A stretch of DNA of 64,000 bases from Massilia agri. GTDB lineage: Bacteria > Pseudomonadota > Gammaproteobacteria > Burkholderiales > Burkholderiaceae_D. The stretch spans positions 1 to 64,000 of the forward strand of contig NZ_JANUHA010000018.1 of the NCBI RefSeq assembly GCF_024753255.1. Reading direction: 5' to 3'. Both the position numbers and the translations under genes were made by a program. Shown one piece after another: positions 34,232-43,125 of the stretch (the stretch's first letter is position 1; each line of letters starts with the position of its first letter). Below the pieces are notes generated by a model. It searched no databases and was not told the DNA's origin. It was given only the letters and a program-made list of their open reading frames with translations.

Positions 34232-34981
34232 TCAGATGTCCTGCGGCTCCGGGGTCTTGCCTCGACGTACCGCGCGGGCGCGGTTGCGGCGGTTCAGGGT
34301 GGCGGCGCCGGTGATGCAGATCGCCAGCCAGGCGCAGCCCTCGACGAGGCCTGCCAGCACATCAGTTAAGTAATGGACTCCAAGATACATCCTCGAGAAG
34401 GCGACCGTCGCCACCATGGCCGCCGCCAGCACGAAGGGCAGCAACCTGCCCCACCATGAACGCGCATGGCGGGCGACATAGCAGGCGATGAAGCCGTACA
34501 GCACGGTCGCGCCCATCGCGTGGCCACTGGGGAAGCTGTAGGTCGTCAGTTCCAGGATGGGCTCGGCGAAATGCGGGCGTGCGCGCTCGAAGGTGTGCTT
34601 GAGCACCACGTTCAGGACCTGGCCACCGGGCACGCTGCTCGCCAGCGCGATCAGGGAATAACGGTGGCCGCGCCGGTACAGGAAGATGCCGAACAGCGCC
34701 GCCAGAACCAGGATGCCCGGCGTGCTGTGCATGTGCGTGATGCCCAGCAGGAAGCTGCGCAGGGGCCCATTGGCATGCGCATGCGGGTGCAGCCAGTTCG
34801 CCACCTCGACATCGAGCCGGGTGATCGGCGCGCCGGCCACGACGGCGCCGGCCAGGTGGGCGAAGACGGCGGTGGCGATGACCAGCATGGCCAGGCCGGC
34901 GGTCAGGTGGAGGCCGTATTCCCCGCTTGGGGAGAAACGGGCGGCGGCGAAACGGTGGAGTCGGGGCAGGATCTGGTTCAT
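34232..34981 (-). CDS. PAP2-family membrane phosphatase
   Basis: 249 residues with about six transmembrane segments. Motifs of the PAP2 superfamily: KHTFERARP (about 131-139), PSGHA (about 153-157) and SRMYLGVHYLTDV (about 198-210). It dephosphorylates phosphatidate, undecaprenyl pyrophosphate or a similar lipid on the periplasmic face. Same strand as the phosphoesterase 16 bp downstream, likely an operon. Confidence 0.9.
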   Translation of the reverse strand: MNQILPRLHRFAAARFSPSGEYGLHLTAGLAMLVIATAVFAHLAGAVVAGAPITRLDVEVANWLHPHAHANGPLRSFLLGITHMHSTPGILVLAALFGIFLYRRGHRYSLIALASSVPGGQVLNVVLKHTFERARPHFAEPILELTTYSFPSGHAMGATVLYGFIACYVARHARSWWGRLLPFVLAAAMVATVAFSRMYLGVHYLTDVLAGLVEGCAWLAICITGAATLNRRNRARAVRRGKTPEPQDI

Positions 34982-35030
34982 GCGGGGCTATCTGGGGCTT
35001 GTTGGTGAAAAAACCACAGAAATAAAAATT

Positions 35031-35069
35031 TACTGTACATCCACACAGTCACTGTAGATTTATACAGTA
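35031..35069 (+). promoter_or_regulatory. Two adjacent LexA-type (SOS) boxes
   Basis: CTGT-N8-ACAG occurs twice: 35033-35048 and 35052-35067. With flanks they read TACTGTACATCCACACAGTC and CACTGTAGATTTATACAGTA. This is the LexA operator pattern of beta- and gammaproteobacteria. The boxes lie 52-90 bp before the ATG of the small gene at 35121. Confidence 0.75.
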
Positions 35070-35120
35070 GTTGTGTTATTCTTTACTCACTCCAACGATT
35101 TTAATAAAAGGAAACACACC

Positions 35121-35333
35121 ATGACCACTCTGAACAGCTCCTTCGGCCTGGAATATGCACCTGTCCCTTTTATGGTGCGTCTCGGCCGCCGCGAAATCCT
35201 GATCACCCGTGATTTCCGCAAGCGCTTCTACGCCGTCAACCCGATCATCGAGTGCGATACCGGCGTCGAGCCCGGCCATGTCGAGATCCTGCTGCTGCGC
35301 CGCTGGCTGCTGATCCTGTCCAAGGCACACTGA
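35121..35333 (+). CDS. Small protein behind tandem SOS boxes
   Basis: 70 residues, no family recognised. Basic (FMVRLGRREILITRDFRKRF), a middle with CDTGVEPGHVEIL, and a C-terminal LLRRWLLILSKAH that could form an amphipathic helix. AAAAGGAAAC precedes the ATG at 35121. Two LexA boxes immediately upstream suggest damage induction, like small SOS effectors (cell-division inhibitors, toxins). That role is inference only. Confidence 0.7.
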   Translation: MTTLNSSFGLEYAPVPFMVRLGRREILITRDFRKRFYAVNPIIECDTGVEPGHVEILLLRRWLLILSKAH

Positions 35334-35434
35334 GAATCAAAAAAAATCGCATATTGTTAGGCGAATTCATTCCTTCCTTCAGCGGGAGCTGAGCCGTAAT
35401 CTACAGGCTCCGAACTCCCTCTGAAAGAAGAACG

Positions 35435-36448
35435 ATGCTTCGCAAAACCTTCGTGCAATCGCTGGCGGCGCTGACGCTGCTGGCAAGCCTGGCCCCGTCG
35501 GCAGCCCTGGCGGCGGACGTCACCCTGCTCAACGTGTCCTACGATCCGACCCGCGAGCTCTACCAGGACATCGACGCCGCCTTCGCCCGCAGCTGGAAGG
35601 CCAGGACCGGCGACACCGTCACCGTGAAGCAATCGCACGGCGGCTCGGGCAAGCAGGCCAGGGCCGTCATCGACGGCCTGGCGGCCGACGTCGTGACGCT
35701 GGCGCTCGCCTACGACATCGATGCTATCAGCGAAAAAGGATTGATCGCGCAAGGTTGGCAGAACCGCCTGCAGTACCGCAGCGCGCCCTACACCTCGACC
35801 ATCGTGTTCCTGGTGCGCAAGGGCAATCCGAAGAAGATCCGCGACTGGGGCGACCTGGTGAAGCCGGGCGTGTCCGTCATCACCCCGAACCCGAAGACCT
35901 CGGGTGGCGCGCGCTGGAACCACCTGGCCGCCTACGGCTACGCCCTGCGCCAGCCGGGCGCTTCCCCTGCCACGGCCAGGGATTTCCTGGGCAAGCTCTA
36001 CAAGAACGTGCCGGTGCTCGACTCGGGCGCCCGCGGCGCCACCACCACCTTCGTCGAACGCGGCATCGGCGACGTGCTGCTGGCCTGGGAAAACGAAGCC
36101 CTGCTCGCCCTGCGCGAACTGGGCCCGGACAAGTTCGAGATCGTCGCGCCCTCGATCAGCATCCTGGCCGAACCGCCGGTGGCCGTGGTCGACAAGAACG
36201 TCGACAAGAAAGGCACCCGCAAGGTGGCGCAAGCCTACCTCGAGTTCCTGTACACCGACGAGGCGCAGGACATCATCGCCAAGAACTACTACCGTCCGGC
36301 GGTGGAACGCTTCTCGAAGAAGTACGCCACGCAGTTCCCGAACATCAAGCTGTTCCAGATTGCCGAGCTGGGCGGCTGGACGCAGGCGCAGAAGGCGCAC
36401 TTCGCGGATGGCGGGCTGTTCGACCAGATCTACCAGCCGGGCAGGTAA
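35435..36448 (+). CDS. sbp: Periplasmic sulfate-binding protein
   Basis: 337 residues. Signal peptide (1-27, cleavage after ALA), then the Sbp/CysP family pattern [53 protein letters not shown] and [15 protein letters not shown]. It delivers sulfate or thiosulfate to a CysTWA permease. No permease genes follow; a terminator ends the transcript 29 bp later, so it is an orphan binding protein here. Confidence 0.92.
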   Translation: MLRKTFVQSLAALTLLASLAPSAALAADVTLLNVSYDPTRELYQDIDAAFARSWKARTGDTVTVKQSHGGSGKQARAVIDGLAADVVTLALAYDIDAISEKGLIAQGWQNRLQYRSAPYTSTIVFLVRKGNPKKIRDWGDLVKPGVSVITPNPKTSGGARWNHLAAYGYALRQPGASPATARDFLGKLYKNVPVLDSGARGATTTFVERGIGDVLLAWENEALLALRELGPDKFEIVAPSISILAEPPVAVVDKNVDKKGTRKVAQAYLEFLYTDEAQDIIAKNYYRPAVERFSKKYATQFPNIKLFQIAELGGWTQAQKAHFADGGLFDQIYQPGR

Positions 36449-36476
36449 ACATCTCCACCTGCTTCGGTCTCGCAGG

Positions 36477-36502
36477 GGCGCCGCATTGCCGGCGCCTTTT
36501 TT
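36477..36502 (+). terminator. Terminator of sbp
   Basis: GGCGCCG-CATTGC-CGGCGCC followed by six T. Confidence 0.9.
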
Positions 36503-36703
36503 ACGCGCACTTGGGCCAGGCTTCGCCGGGTCGACGGAACATGCCGCGCGTCCGGCGGCGATGCATTCGCATTCCGACAAGCAAGCTGGCATCCCCTTTT
36601 CTCCAGCCGGGCTAGCATAGTGATTGTTCATCAATCCAGGCCTGCCCGCGCGGCTGGACGCCGCAGGCAGTCCTCTTCACCCACCATAGAAAAGGATCAC
36701 GTC

Positions 36704-37726
36704 ATGGCAATCAGACTCCGGAAACTCCACGACCAGGTCATGGTCATCACCGGCGCCACCAGCGGCATCGGTTTGACCACCGCCCGCATGGCGGCCGCGC
36801 GCGGCGCCCGCCTCGTCCTCGCGGCCCGCAGCAAGGAAGCATTGGGCGAGCTGGCCGACGAGATGCGCAGCCGGGGCGTCATGGTCGAGACCGTCGCCGC
36901 CGACGTCGGCGACATCGCCGACGTCGAACGCATCGGCCAGAAAGCCATCGACCGCTTCGGCCGCATCGATACCTGGGTCAACAATGCCGGGATCTCGATC
37001 TTCGGCCGCCTGGAAGAAATCGCGCCGGAAGACCACCACCGCCTGTTCCAGACCAACTTCTGGGGCACGGTCAACGGTTCGCTGGAAGCGGTGCGCCGCA
37101 TGAAGCACCGGGGCGGCGGCGCCATCATCAATGTCGGCAGCGAAGTGTCGGAGCGCTCGATCCCGATGCAGGGCATGTACGCGTCCTCGAAGCATGCGGT
37201 GAAGGGCTTCACCGACGCATTGCGCATGGAACTGGAAAAGGAAAACGCCCCGCTGCAGGTGACGCTGGTGCGTCCGGCCGCGATCGACACGATGTTCGCG
37301 GTGCACGCGAAGAACTACATGGACAAGGAACCGGCGCTGCCGCCGCCGATCTACGCGCCGGAAGTCGTGGCCGACGCCATCCTCTACTGCGCGGAACACC
37401 CGAAGCGCGACATCTACGCCGGCGGCGCTTCGAAGATGATCTCGGCCGGCTCCAAGCTGATGCCGGCCATGTTCGACCGCTACATGAACGCCACCATGTT
37501 CAAGCAGCAGCAATCGCAGCGCCCGACCATGCCGGGCCGCCGCGACGCCCTCTACAAGCCCGATCCGGCGACCGAGCTGCGACAGCGCCAGGGCATGCCG
37601 CAGAACGTGCATGAGCGCAGCCTGTACACCAAGACCAGCCTGCGCTCCTCGCCCACGACCACCCTGCTGGTGGCCGGCGGCGCCTTACTGGCCGCCTTCT
37701 CGCTCTCGCGGCGGCTGGCTCGTTAA
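36704..37726 (+). CDS. SDR-family oxidoreductase with C-terminal extension
   Basis: 340 residues. NAD(P)-binding TGATSGIG (about 18-25), NNAGIS (about 92-97), catalytic Ser in VGSEVSE and YASSK (about 159-163). After the SDR core (to about 265) there is a 75-residue tail ending in a hydrophobic helix (TTTLLVAGGALLAAFSLS), so it may be membrane-attached. The ATG at 36704 follows AAAAGGA. Its 3' end overlaps the convergent gene at 37685 by 42 bp. Confidence 0.87.
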   Translation: MAIRLRKLHDQVMVITGATSGIGLTTARMAAARGARLVLAARSKEALGELADEMRSRGVMVETVAADVGDIADVERIGQKAIDRFGRIDTWVNNAGISIFGRLEEIAPEDHHRLFQTNFWGTVNGSLEAVRRMKHRGGGAIINVGSEVSERSIPMQGMYASSKHAVKGFTDALRMELEKENAPLQVTLVRPAAIDTMFAVHAKNYMDKEPALPPPIYAPEVVADAILYCAEHPKRDIYAGGASKMISAGSKLMPAMFDRYMNATMFKQQQSQRPTMPGRRDALYKPDPATELRQRQGMPQNVHERSLYTKTSLRSSPTTTLLVAGGALLAAFSLSRRLAR

Positions 37727-38122
37727 AAAGTCGGTGTCCTCCTCGGTGAGCGGCGTATCGGGGATGGACACCACCTGGTCGGTGTCGATGTCGGCGCCGT
37801 CTTTCGAGACGGTGTCGCGGCCGGCCGCGGCGCGTTCGCCGGTGCCGCCCATGTCGCTGTCGCCCGAGAAGTTGGCGTCGCCCACGTCCGGGCCGGCGGT
37901 GCCGTCGGCGTGGCTGGCCTCGAGGTCCGATGTGGTGCCGCGGTCGAAATCGAGGGTCTGCTCGGGGTCGAGCGCGTCGGAGAAGCCGGGGCCGCCCACC
38001 ACGTCGCTGCCGCTGTCGGAAATATCGCTCGGGCCCAGGGCATCGATGCCGTGGCCCTTGCCCAGGCTGCGGTCCGGGCGTTCCGGGAAGTTGTCCGGAT
38101 CGAGTGTGCTTGTGCCTGTCAT
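37685..38122 (-). CDS. Acidic low-complexity protein
   Basis: 145 residues, rich in Asp, Gly and Ser, with no predicted hydrophobic segment (LDPDNFPERPDRSLGKGHG, GPSDISDSGSDVVGGPGF, DSDMGGTGERA). Likely intrinsically disordered. GGAGGCAAC lies just before the ATG at 38122, supporting translation. The last 42 bp overlap the end of the SDR gene on the other strand. No family recognised. Confidence 0.6.
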   Translation of the reverse strand: MTGTSTLDPDNFPERPDRSLGKGHGIDALGPSDISDSGSDVVGGPGFSDALDPEQTLDFDRGTTSDLEASHADGTAGPDVGDANFSGDSDMGGTGERAAAGRDTVSKDGADIDTDQVVSIPDTPLTEEDTDFLTSQPPREREGGQ

Positions 38123-38208
38123 GTTGCCTCCAAAACGTTGTTAGCCATGGGATCAGGCTACCGTTTTTTGCAACATCGCGTCGCCGCGCAGGGCGCCGCG
38201 TCCAGGCG

Positions 38209-39225
38209 TCAGAAAGCGCGCCGCATCCCCACGTTGATCGCGCCGCCACTGCCGCGCTTGCCGACGTCGAGCACGCCGCCGGTGTGCTGGATGTGCGAGT
38301 AGGCGGCGTAGAAGTCCATCCTGCGCGACACCGCATAGGTGGCGCCGACCGCGATCTGGCGCGCGTCCTGGTTGGACGGGTCGCGGTCGTTCTTGCGAAT
38401 GAAGGAAGCCAGCAGCGTGGTAGCGTGGTTCAGCGGTACGGCAACACCGGCCAGCACGTCGCGGCTGTCGGTCGAGAGCGTGCTCTTGAGCCCGGCGGCC
38501 CCGTAGGGATTGTCCGGGTTGAACAGCGGCGAGCTGACCCAGCCGCGATTGGCGCTGTAGGCCGCGTAGGCCGTGCCCCAGCCCATGCGGTAGTTGGCGG
38601 CCACGATCGAATTCTTCGCGGCCATGGTGATGTCGACCTGGTTGATGCGGGTGACCTTGGCCACGTTGCGGTTCTGGTGGGCGGCGCGGATGGTGAAGGG
38701 ACCGAGCTTGAAGCCGGCCGTCATGCCCCAGGCGCGGCCCGAGGGCGAGCCGTCGATATCGCCCCTGCCCCAGGACGAGCCGGCCGTGAAGCCCTTGTAG
38801 CGGCCCTGGTAGCTGATGCTGTCGTCGCCGCGCAGCCTGTCCTCGGCGCCGCTGCCGCTGCCGGCCAGGCCGCCGCGGAAGGGGTCGCCCACCTCGTTCA
38901 GGGTGGTGAAGTCGAGGTTGTACTGGCGGCCGACCGTGAGCGCCTGCGCGGTCGATTCGGCGCTGCGGCGCGCGTCCGCCTCCCGGGCGGTTTCCAGCGT
39001 AAAAATCGCCGGCGCATCACCCGGCTGCCTGGCCGCCTGCCCGGCCGCGAGCTGGGCGGCCGCTTCCTTCACGCTGCCGGCGACAGGCGACACGGTGCAG
39101 CCATTGGCACACCCGGCTTCCCTGGCGACCCCGGCATCGGCGCCCGCAGCAGGCGCACCGTTCTGTGCCGAGGCGCACGCCGCGCTCGCTCCGAGCACGG
39201 CACATGCGACGATGGACATCTTCAT
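38209..39225 (-). CDS. OmpC-type porin with shortened N-terminal part
   Basis: 338 residues. Signal peptide (1-21), then DAGVAREAGCANGC, an Ala-rich non-barrel stretch (about 48-75), AIFTLETA, and from LTVGRQYNLDFTTLNEVGDP onward a normal trimeric porin of the betaproteobacterial type ending in NVGMRRAF with the C-terminal Phe. The first strands and constriction loop region look eroded compared with usual porins: the segment that should hold SRLGFKG-like and FGRQAFVGL-like strands is replaced. May still insert as a barrel or be decaying. Confidence 0.8.
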   Translation of the reverse strand: MKMSIVACAVLGASAACASAQNGAPAAGADAGVAREAGCANGCTVSPVAGSVKEAAAQLAAGQAARQPGDAPAIFTLETAREADARRSAESTAQALTVGRQYNLDFTTLNEVGDPFRGGLAGSGSGAEDRLRGDDSISYQGRYKGFTAGSSWGRGDIDGSPSGRAWGMTAGFKLGPFTIRAAHQNRNVAKVTRINQVDITMAAKNSIVAANYRMGWGTAYAAYSANRGWVSSPLFNPDNPYGAAGLKSTLSTDSRDVLAGVAVPLNHATTLLASFIRKNDRDPSNQDARQIAVGATYAVSRRMDFYAAYSHIQHTGGVLDVGKRGSGGAINVGMRRAF

Positions 39226-39471
39226 GGCGTCATTCCCTCTTTGATGCCAAGTGTTCCGTATCGCAGCGGCCTGATCTGTCTAATACCTCACATAAAACAG
39301 CAGCTCATGCCAAAAAAATCAGCATCGCCTGCGGCCGCGCAGAACTTTCGCACTCATGTCTGGTTCTACACCGCAGAATGAGCGGGCGCAAGTGCCTTGG
39401 ACAAAATGCGGCATGTGCATATGGGGAAGCGTCGACGCCGCGCGACTCGTCGGTGCGCGCGGATGGGAAAC

Positions 39472-40203
39472 TCAGCGGCGCAGGGCCGCGAACGCGGCCG
39501 GCTCCCACTCGCGCAGGGCGAGCAGCAGGCCGGTGCCGCGGCGCTGCGGCAGGGGCGCGGCCAGGCTTTCCTCGTGCAGCTGGGCGAAACGGGCGCGCAG
39601 CTGGCGCAGTTCGGCCTGCAGCTTGGCGCAGGCGCTCTCGGTCAGCATGCCGTGCACGAAGTCGAGCGATTCGCCCTGGGTGCGGAAACCGCTGTCGATG
39701 AATTCCGGCATGCCCTGCTCGCGGAAGTAGCGCCGGATCGGCCCATCCTGCAGCCAGTCGAAGTCGCGCGCCACGTTCAGGCGGATGCGGTTGCCAGGCA
39801 GCAGGGTGATGAGCTCGAGCCGGTCCAGGCGCAGCAGCAGCTGCAGGCATTCCGCTTCCGTCAGGCGGTAAACCTGCAGCATCTGCTCGATGGTCCAGTG
39901 GTTCAGCGCGCACACCGCCACCAGCAGCAGGCGCATGTCGGACACCAGCTCGCGCTCCTGGGCGGCCTTCAGGGTATGGATCTGCTGGGGGCGCTGCCCC
40001 GCTTCCTGGGCCAGCTCGGCCAGGGTCAGGCCCAGCAGGCCGCAGATGTCAACCAGGCGCTCGAGGGTGAACTGCCTTGTAGCGAACAGGCGCTTGACGC
40101 TCGGTTCGGACAGGTCGAGCGCGACGCCGACGTCGCGGTAGGTCTTGCCCTGGCGTTTCAGTTCGCGCTTGAGGGTGGTGATGAGTTGGGTGATCTCGGA
40201 CAT
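39472..40203 (-). CDS. XRE-family regulator with long C-terminal domain
   Basis: 243 residues. An N-terminal Cro/C1-type helix-turn-helix (about 3-60) with KTYRDVGVALDLSEPSVKRLF and a following LERLVDICGLLGLTLAELA. The rest (70-243) is helical with no known domain. Such proteins are frequent in Oxalobacteraceae and regulate unknown targets. The 246 bp between it and the porin hold no gene I can support. Confidence 0.82.
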   Translation of the reverse strand: MSEITQLITTLKRELKRQGKTYRDVGVALDLSEPSVKRLFATRQFTLERLVDICGLLGLTLAELAQEAGQRPQQIHTLKAAQERELVSDMRLLLVAVCALNHWTIEQMLQVYRLTEAECLQLLLRLDRLELITLLPGNRIRLNVARDFDWLQDGPIRRYFREQGMPEFIDSGFRTQGESLDFVHGMLTESACAKLQAELRQLRARFAQLHEESLAAPLPQRRGTGLLLALREWEPAAFAALRR

Positions 40204-40261
40204 GCGGCGATGGTAGCAGCCGGTTTATCCACCAAGCAAGCTTAGTGGGCGTACCTGGGCA

Positions 40262-41956
40262 TCACACGGCGGCCGCCAGCGCCACCCCGTTCTTGCCGGT
40301 GCGCTTGACGGCATACATCGCATGGTCGGCGCGCGCCAGCCAGGCGTCGAGGTCCGGCTCGTCGTTCGGTCGATGCAGGGCCACGCCGATGCTGGCGCCC
40401 ACGCTCACGGTGGCGCTGCGCAGGACAAACGGTTCCTTCAGGAGCGCCAGCAGCTTCCTCGCCGTGTCCTCGGCATGCACGGCGTCGGCCAGCATCTCGA
40501 GCACCACCACGAATTCGTCACCGGCCAGGCGCGCCACCATATCGGTCTTGCGCACGCCCTGCAGCAGGCGCGCGCCGAACTGGCGCAGCAGCTCGTCGCC
40601 TTCCTCGTGGCCATGGTTGTCGTTGACCGCCTTGAAGCCGTCCATGTCGAGGAACAGCAAGGCGCAGGGACGGCCCACACGGCGCGCCCGGCCCATCGCC
40701 TCGGGCAGGGTCTCGAGCAGGGCGCGGCGGTTCGGCAGGCCGGTCAGCGCGTCGCGCAGCAGCAGGTCCTGCAGCTCGGCGGTGCGCTCGGCCACGGCCG
40801 CTTCCAGGCTTTCGTTCATGGCCAGCAGGGCCTTGCGGTGCGCGGTTTCGCTGCGCACCAGGTCGCGCAGGGTATTCGACAGCATCTCGGCCTCGAGGAA
40901 GCCGTCCACGTGCGGGATCGGCGGCGGCGCGCGGCCGGCGTCGGTGGCCGCGGTGATCTGCTCGATCGCGCGGCGCAGCGCCGCCATCGGGCGCGTCAGT
41001 CGGCGCGCCAGCAGCGCCGCGGCGCCGATCAGGAACAGGGTGAGCAGCGCGCTCCAGGCCAGCATGCGGCGCTGCAGGTCGACCGCACCCTCCATCGCGC
41101 GGTCCTCGGTCTGGCGCACCAGCACGCTCCAGCGCAGCGAGGTGCTGTCCAGCATGTCGCCGGTCTGGCTGTAGCCGGTGAGATAGGCGCGCCCGTCCGG
41201 CCAGACCTCGCGCATGGAGCCGGTCATGCCCTTCTGCGCCAGGCGCAGGCTGGCGGTGTCGATCTTCTTCTCCAACAGGCCGTCCGGCCCCAGCATCACG
41301 GTGCCGTCGTCGCGCACCACCAGGATCTCGGCGCCGTATTCGCGCAGCGCCGGCGTAAGGAGCCTGCGTGCGTGGTTGCGCGCCCATTCCCAGCTCAGGT
41401 GCAGGCCCAGTACGCCGGCCGGCCTGCCCTGTTCGTCGAGGAGCGGGCCGGAGACGTCGACGAAGCGCCAGGGGTCGGGCTTGCGCGGCAGGATCTTCTC
41501 GAGCAGCACGGCGGGATGGTAGTCCGAGGCACGCACACCGCGCATGCCGGTCGTGAACCAGGGGCGCTTGCCGACGTTCGCCCCTTCCAGCATGCGGCCG
41601 GTCGAGGCGCTCACCACGCCATCCATGTCGGCGATGCCGATCCAGGCGTAGTCGGGGAAGGTGCGTTGCAGGCTTTCGAGCACCTTGCGCGCGCTGTCCG
41701 GATCGCGGGCGGAGCGCACCGCGGGCAGCTCGGTCAGCAGGCGGGCGTCGCCGGCGGCCTGTTCGATGACGCGGTTGAGCGAATCGCGCATCTGCCATGA
41801 GAGCTGCTGCAGGCGCAGCTGCGCTTCTTCCCGGGACTGGCGCACCGCGAAATGGTTCACCAGCGCCAGCTGCAAGGCGACCGTCAGCGCGACCGTCGCG
41901 CAGACTGCCAGCGTCATCAGGCTGGACAGCCGCAGTTTGGCGGAGAAGAGGCTCAT
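40262..41956 (-). CDS. Diguanylate cyclase with extracytoplasmic Cache sensor
   Basis: 564 residues. TM1 (about 11-32), a periplasmic double Cache domain (about 35-280), TM2 (about 283-303), a HAMP-like linker, then a GGDEF domain (about 395-560). The signature is AGDEF, a variant tolerated by active enzymes, and the inhibitory RxxD site (RKTD) lies five residues before it. It synthesises c-di-GMP in response to a ligand. Divergent from a LysR gene across 209 bp. Confidence 0.9.
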   Translation of the reverse strand: MSLFSAKLRLSSLMTLAVCATVALTVALQLALVNHFAVRQSREEAQLRLQQLSWQMRDSLNRVIEQAAGDARLLTELPAVRSARDPDSARKVLESLQRTFPDYAWIGIADMDGVVSASTGRMLEGANVGKRPWFTTGMRGVRASDYHPAVLLEKILPRKPDPWRFVDVSGPLLDEQGRPAGVLGLHLSWEWARNHARRLLTPALREYGAEILVVRDDGTVMLGPDGLLEKKIDTASLRLAQKGMTGSMREVWPDGRAYLTGYSQTGDMLDSTSLRWSVLVRQTEDRAMEGAVDLQRRMLAWSALLTLFLIGAAALLARRLTRPMAALRRAIEQITAATDAGRAPPPIPHVDGFLEAEMLSNTLRDLVRSETAHRKALLAMNESLEAAVAERTAELQDLLLRDALTGLPNRRALLETLPEAMGRARRVGRPCALLFLDMDGFKAVNDNHGHEEGDELLRQFGARLLQGVRKTDMVARLAGDEFVVVLEMLADAVHAEDTARKLLALLKEPFVLRSATVSVGASIGVALHRPNDEPDLDAWLARADHAMYAVKRTGKNGVALAAAV

Positions 41957-42165
41957 GTTTCTAGTTCAACTGTTTAAAAAGCAATATCCACACATTGTAA
42001 CGACTTTTGTGCCATGCAACAGATACAAATAAGCATCATTTGTTTCCAAAAGGATTATTTCTATCGTATTCACCACAGGACAGTTCCGGGTCACGCTTCA
42101 GCGTTGTTCAAAACTGAATAGATGAGTTAGTCTAGCGCTCATCATTCCTGATGGGCCAATAATCG

Positions 42166-43074
42166 ATGAGCAGCCAGATGGACCGTTTCCAGGAGATGCG
42201 CATCTTCGTGCGCATCGTCGAACGCCGCAGCTTCACCCTCGCCGCCGAGGACCTGCAGCTGCCGCGCGCCACGGTGACCAATGCCATCAAGCGCCTGGAA
42301 ACGCGGCTGGCCACTCGCCTGCTGGCGCGCACCACGCGCGTGGTCGCCCCCACCCTCGACGGCCAGGCCTATTACGAGCGCTGCGTGCGCTTGCTTGGCG
42401 AGCTGGCGGAGATGGAGGCGGTGTTCACCCGCACCGAGCCCACCGGCCTGCTGCGCGTGAACCTGCAGGCCACGCTGGCGCGCCACGTCGTCGCGCCCGC
42501 CCTGCCGGCCTTTCTTTCCCGCTATCCCGGCATCCAGCTGCAGATCGGCGAAGGCGACCGCCTGGTCGACCTGGTGCGCGAAGGGATCGATTGCGTGCTG
42601 CGCGTGGGGAAGCTGCAGGATTCCTCGATGGTCGCCCAGCAGGTCGCGCGCCTGCGCCAGGTCACCTGCGCCAGCCCCGACTACCTGGACCGTCACGGCC
42701 GCCCGCGCAGCCTCGATGACCTCGACAGACACCAGTCGGTGCACTACCTGACATCCAGCACCGGCCGCCCCTACCCGCTGGAATTCCTGGTCGACGGCGC
42801 GCTGCGCCAGATCACGCCCCCGGCCTCGGTGTCGGTGACCGGCGCCGACATGTACACGGCCAGCGCCATCGCCGGACTGGGACTGGCGCAGGTGCCGCGC
42901 TACCGGATCGAGCGCGAACTGGCATCCGGCGCCCTGGAAGCCGTCCTGCCGGAGCTGCCGCCGCCCGAGCTGCCGGTCTCGGTGCTGTATCCGCACAGCC
43001 GCCAGTTGTCGCCGCGGGTGCGCGTCTTCGTCGACTGGCTCAGGTCCATCTTTGGGGAGGCAGGCGATCTTTGA
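42166..43074 (+). CDS. LysR-family transcriptional regulator
   Basis: 302 residues. Winged helix-turn-helix at residues about 7-65 (FTLAAEDLQLPRATVTNAIKRLE), then a periplasmic-binding-like effector domain. The ATG at 42166 is the first; 42178 is a possible alternative. The 3' end is 51 bp from a beta-lactamase-like gene on the same strand. Target and inducer unknown. Confidence 0.88.
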   Translation: MSSQMDRFQEMRIFVRIVERRSFTLAAEDLQLPRATVTNAIKRLETRLATRLLARTTRVVAPTLDGQAYYERCVRLLGELAEMEAVFTRTEPTGLLRVNLQATLARHVVAPALPAFLSRYPGIQLQIGEGDRLVDLVREGIDCVLRVGKLQDSSMVAQQVARLRQVTCASPDYLDRHGRPRSLDDLDRHQSVHYLTSSTGRPYPLEFLVDGALRQITPPASVSVTGADMYTASAIAGLGLAQVPRYRIERELASGALEAVLPELPPPELPVSVLYPHSRQLSPRVRVFVDWLRSIFGEAGDL

Positions 43075-43125
43075 GCGGGCGGGCCGGTGTACCATGGCCG
43101 CACCAGCCCTCGCCAGGAGCCTTCG

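Noticed and set aside
39226-39471. Short reading frames between porin and XRE gene
   Set aside because: No ribosome site, conservation clue or domain; treated as intergenic.
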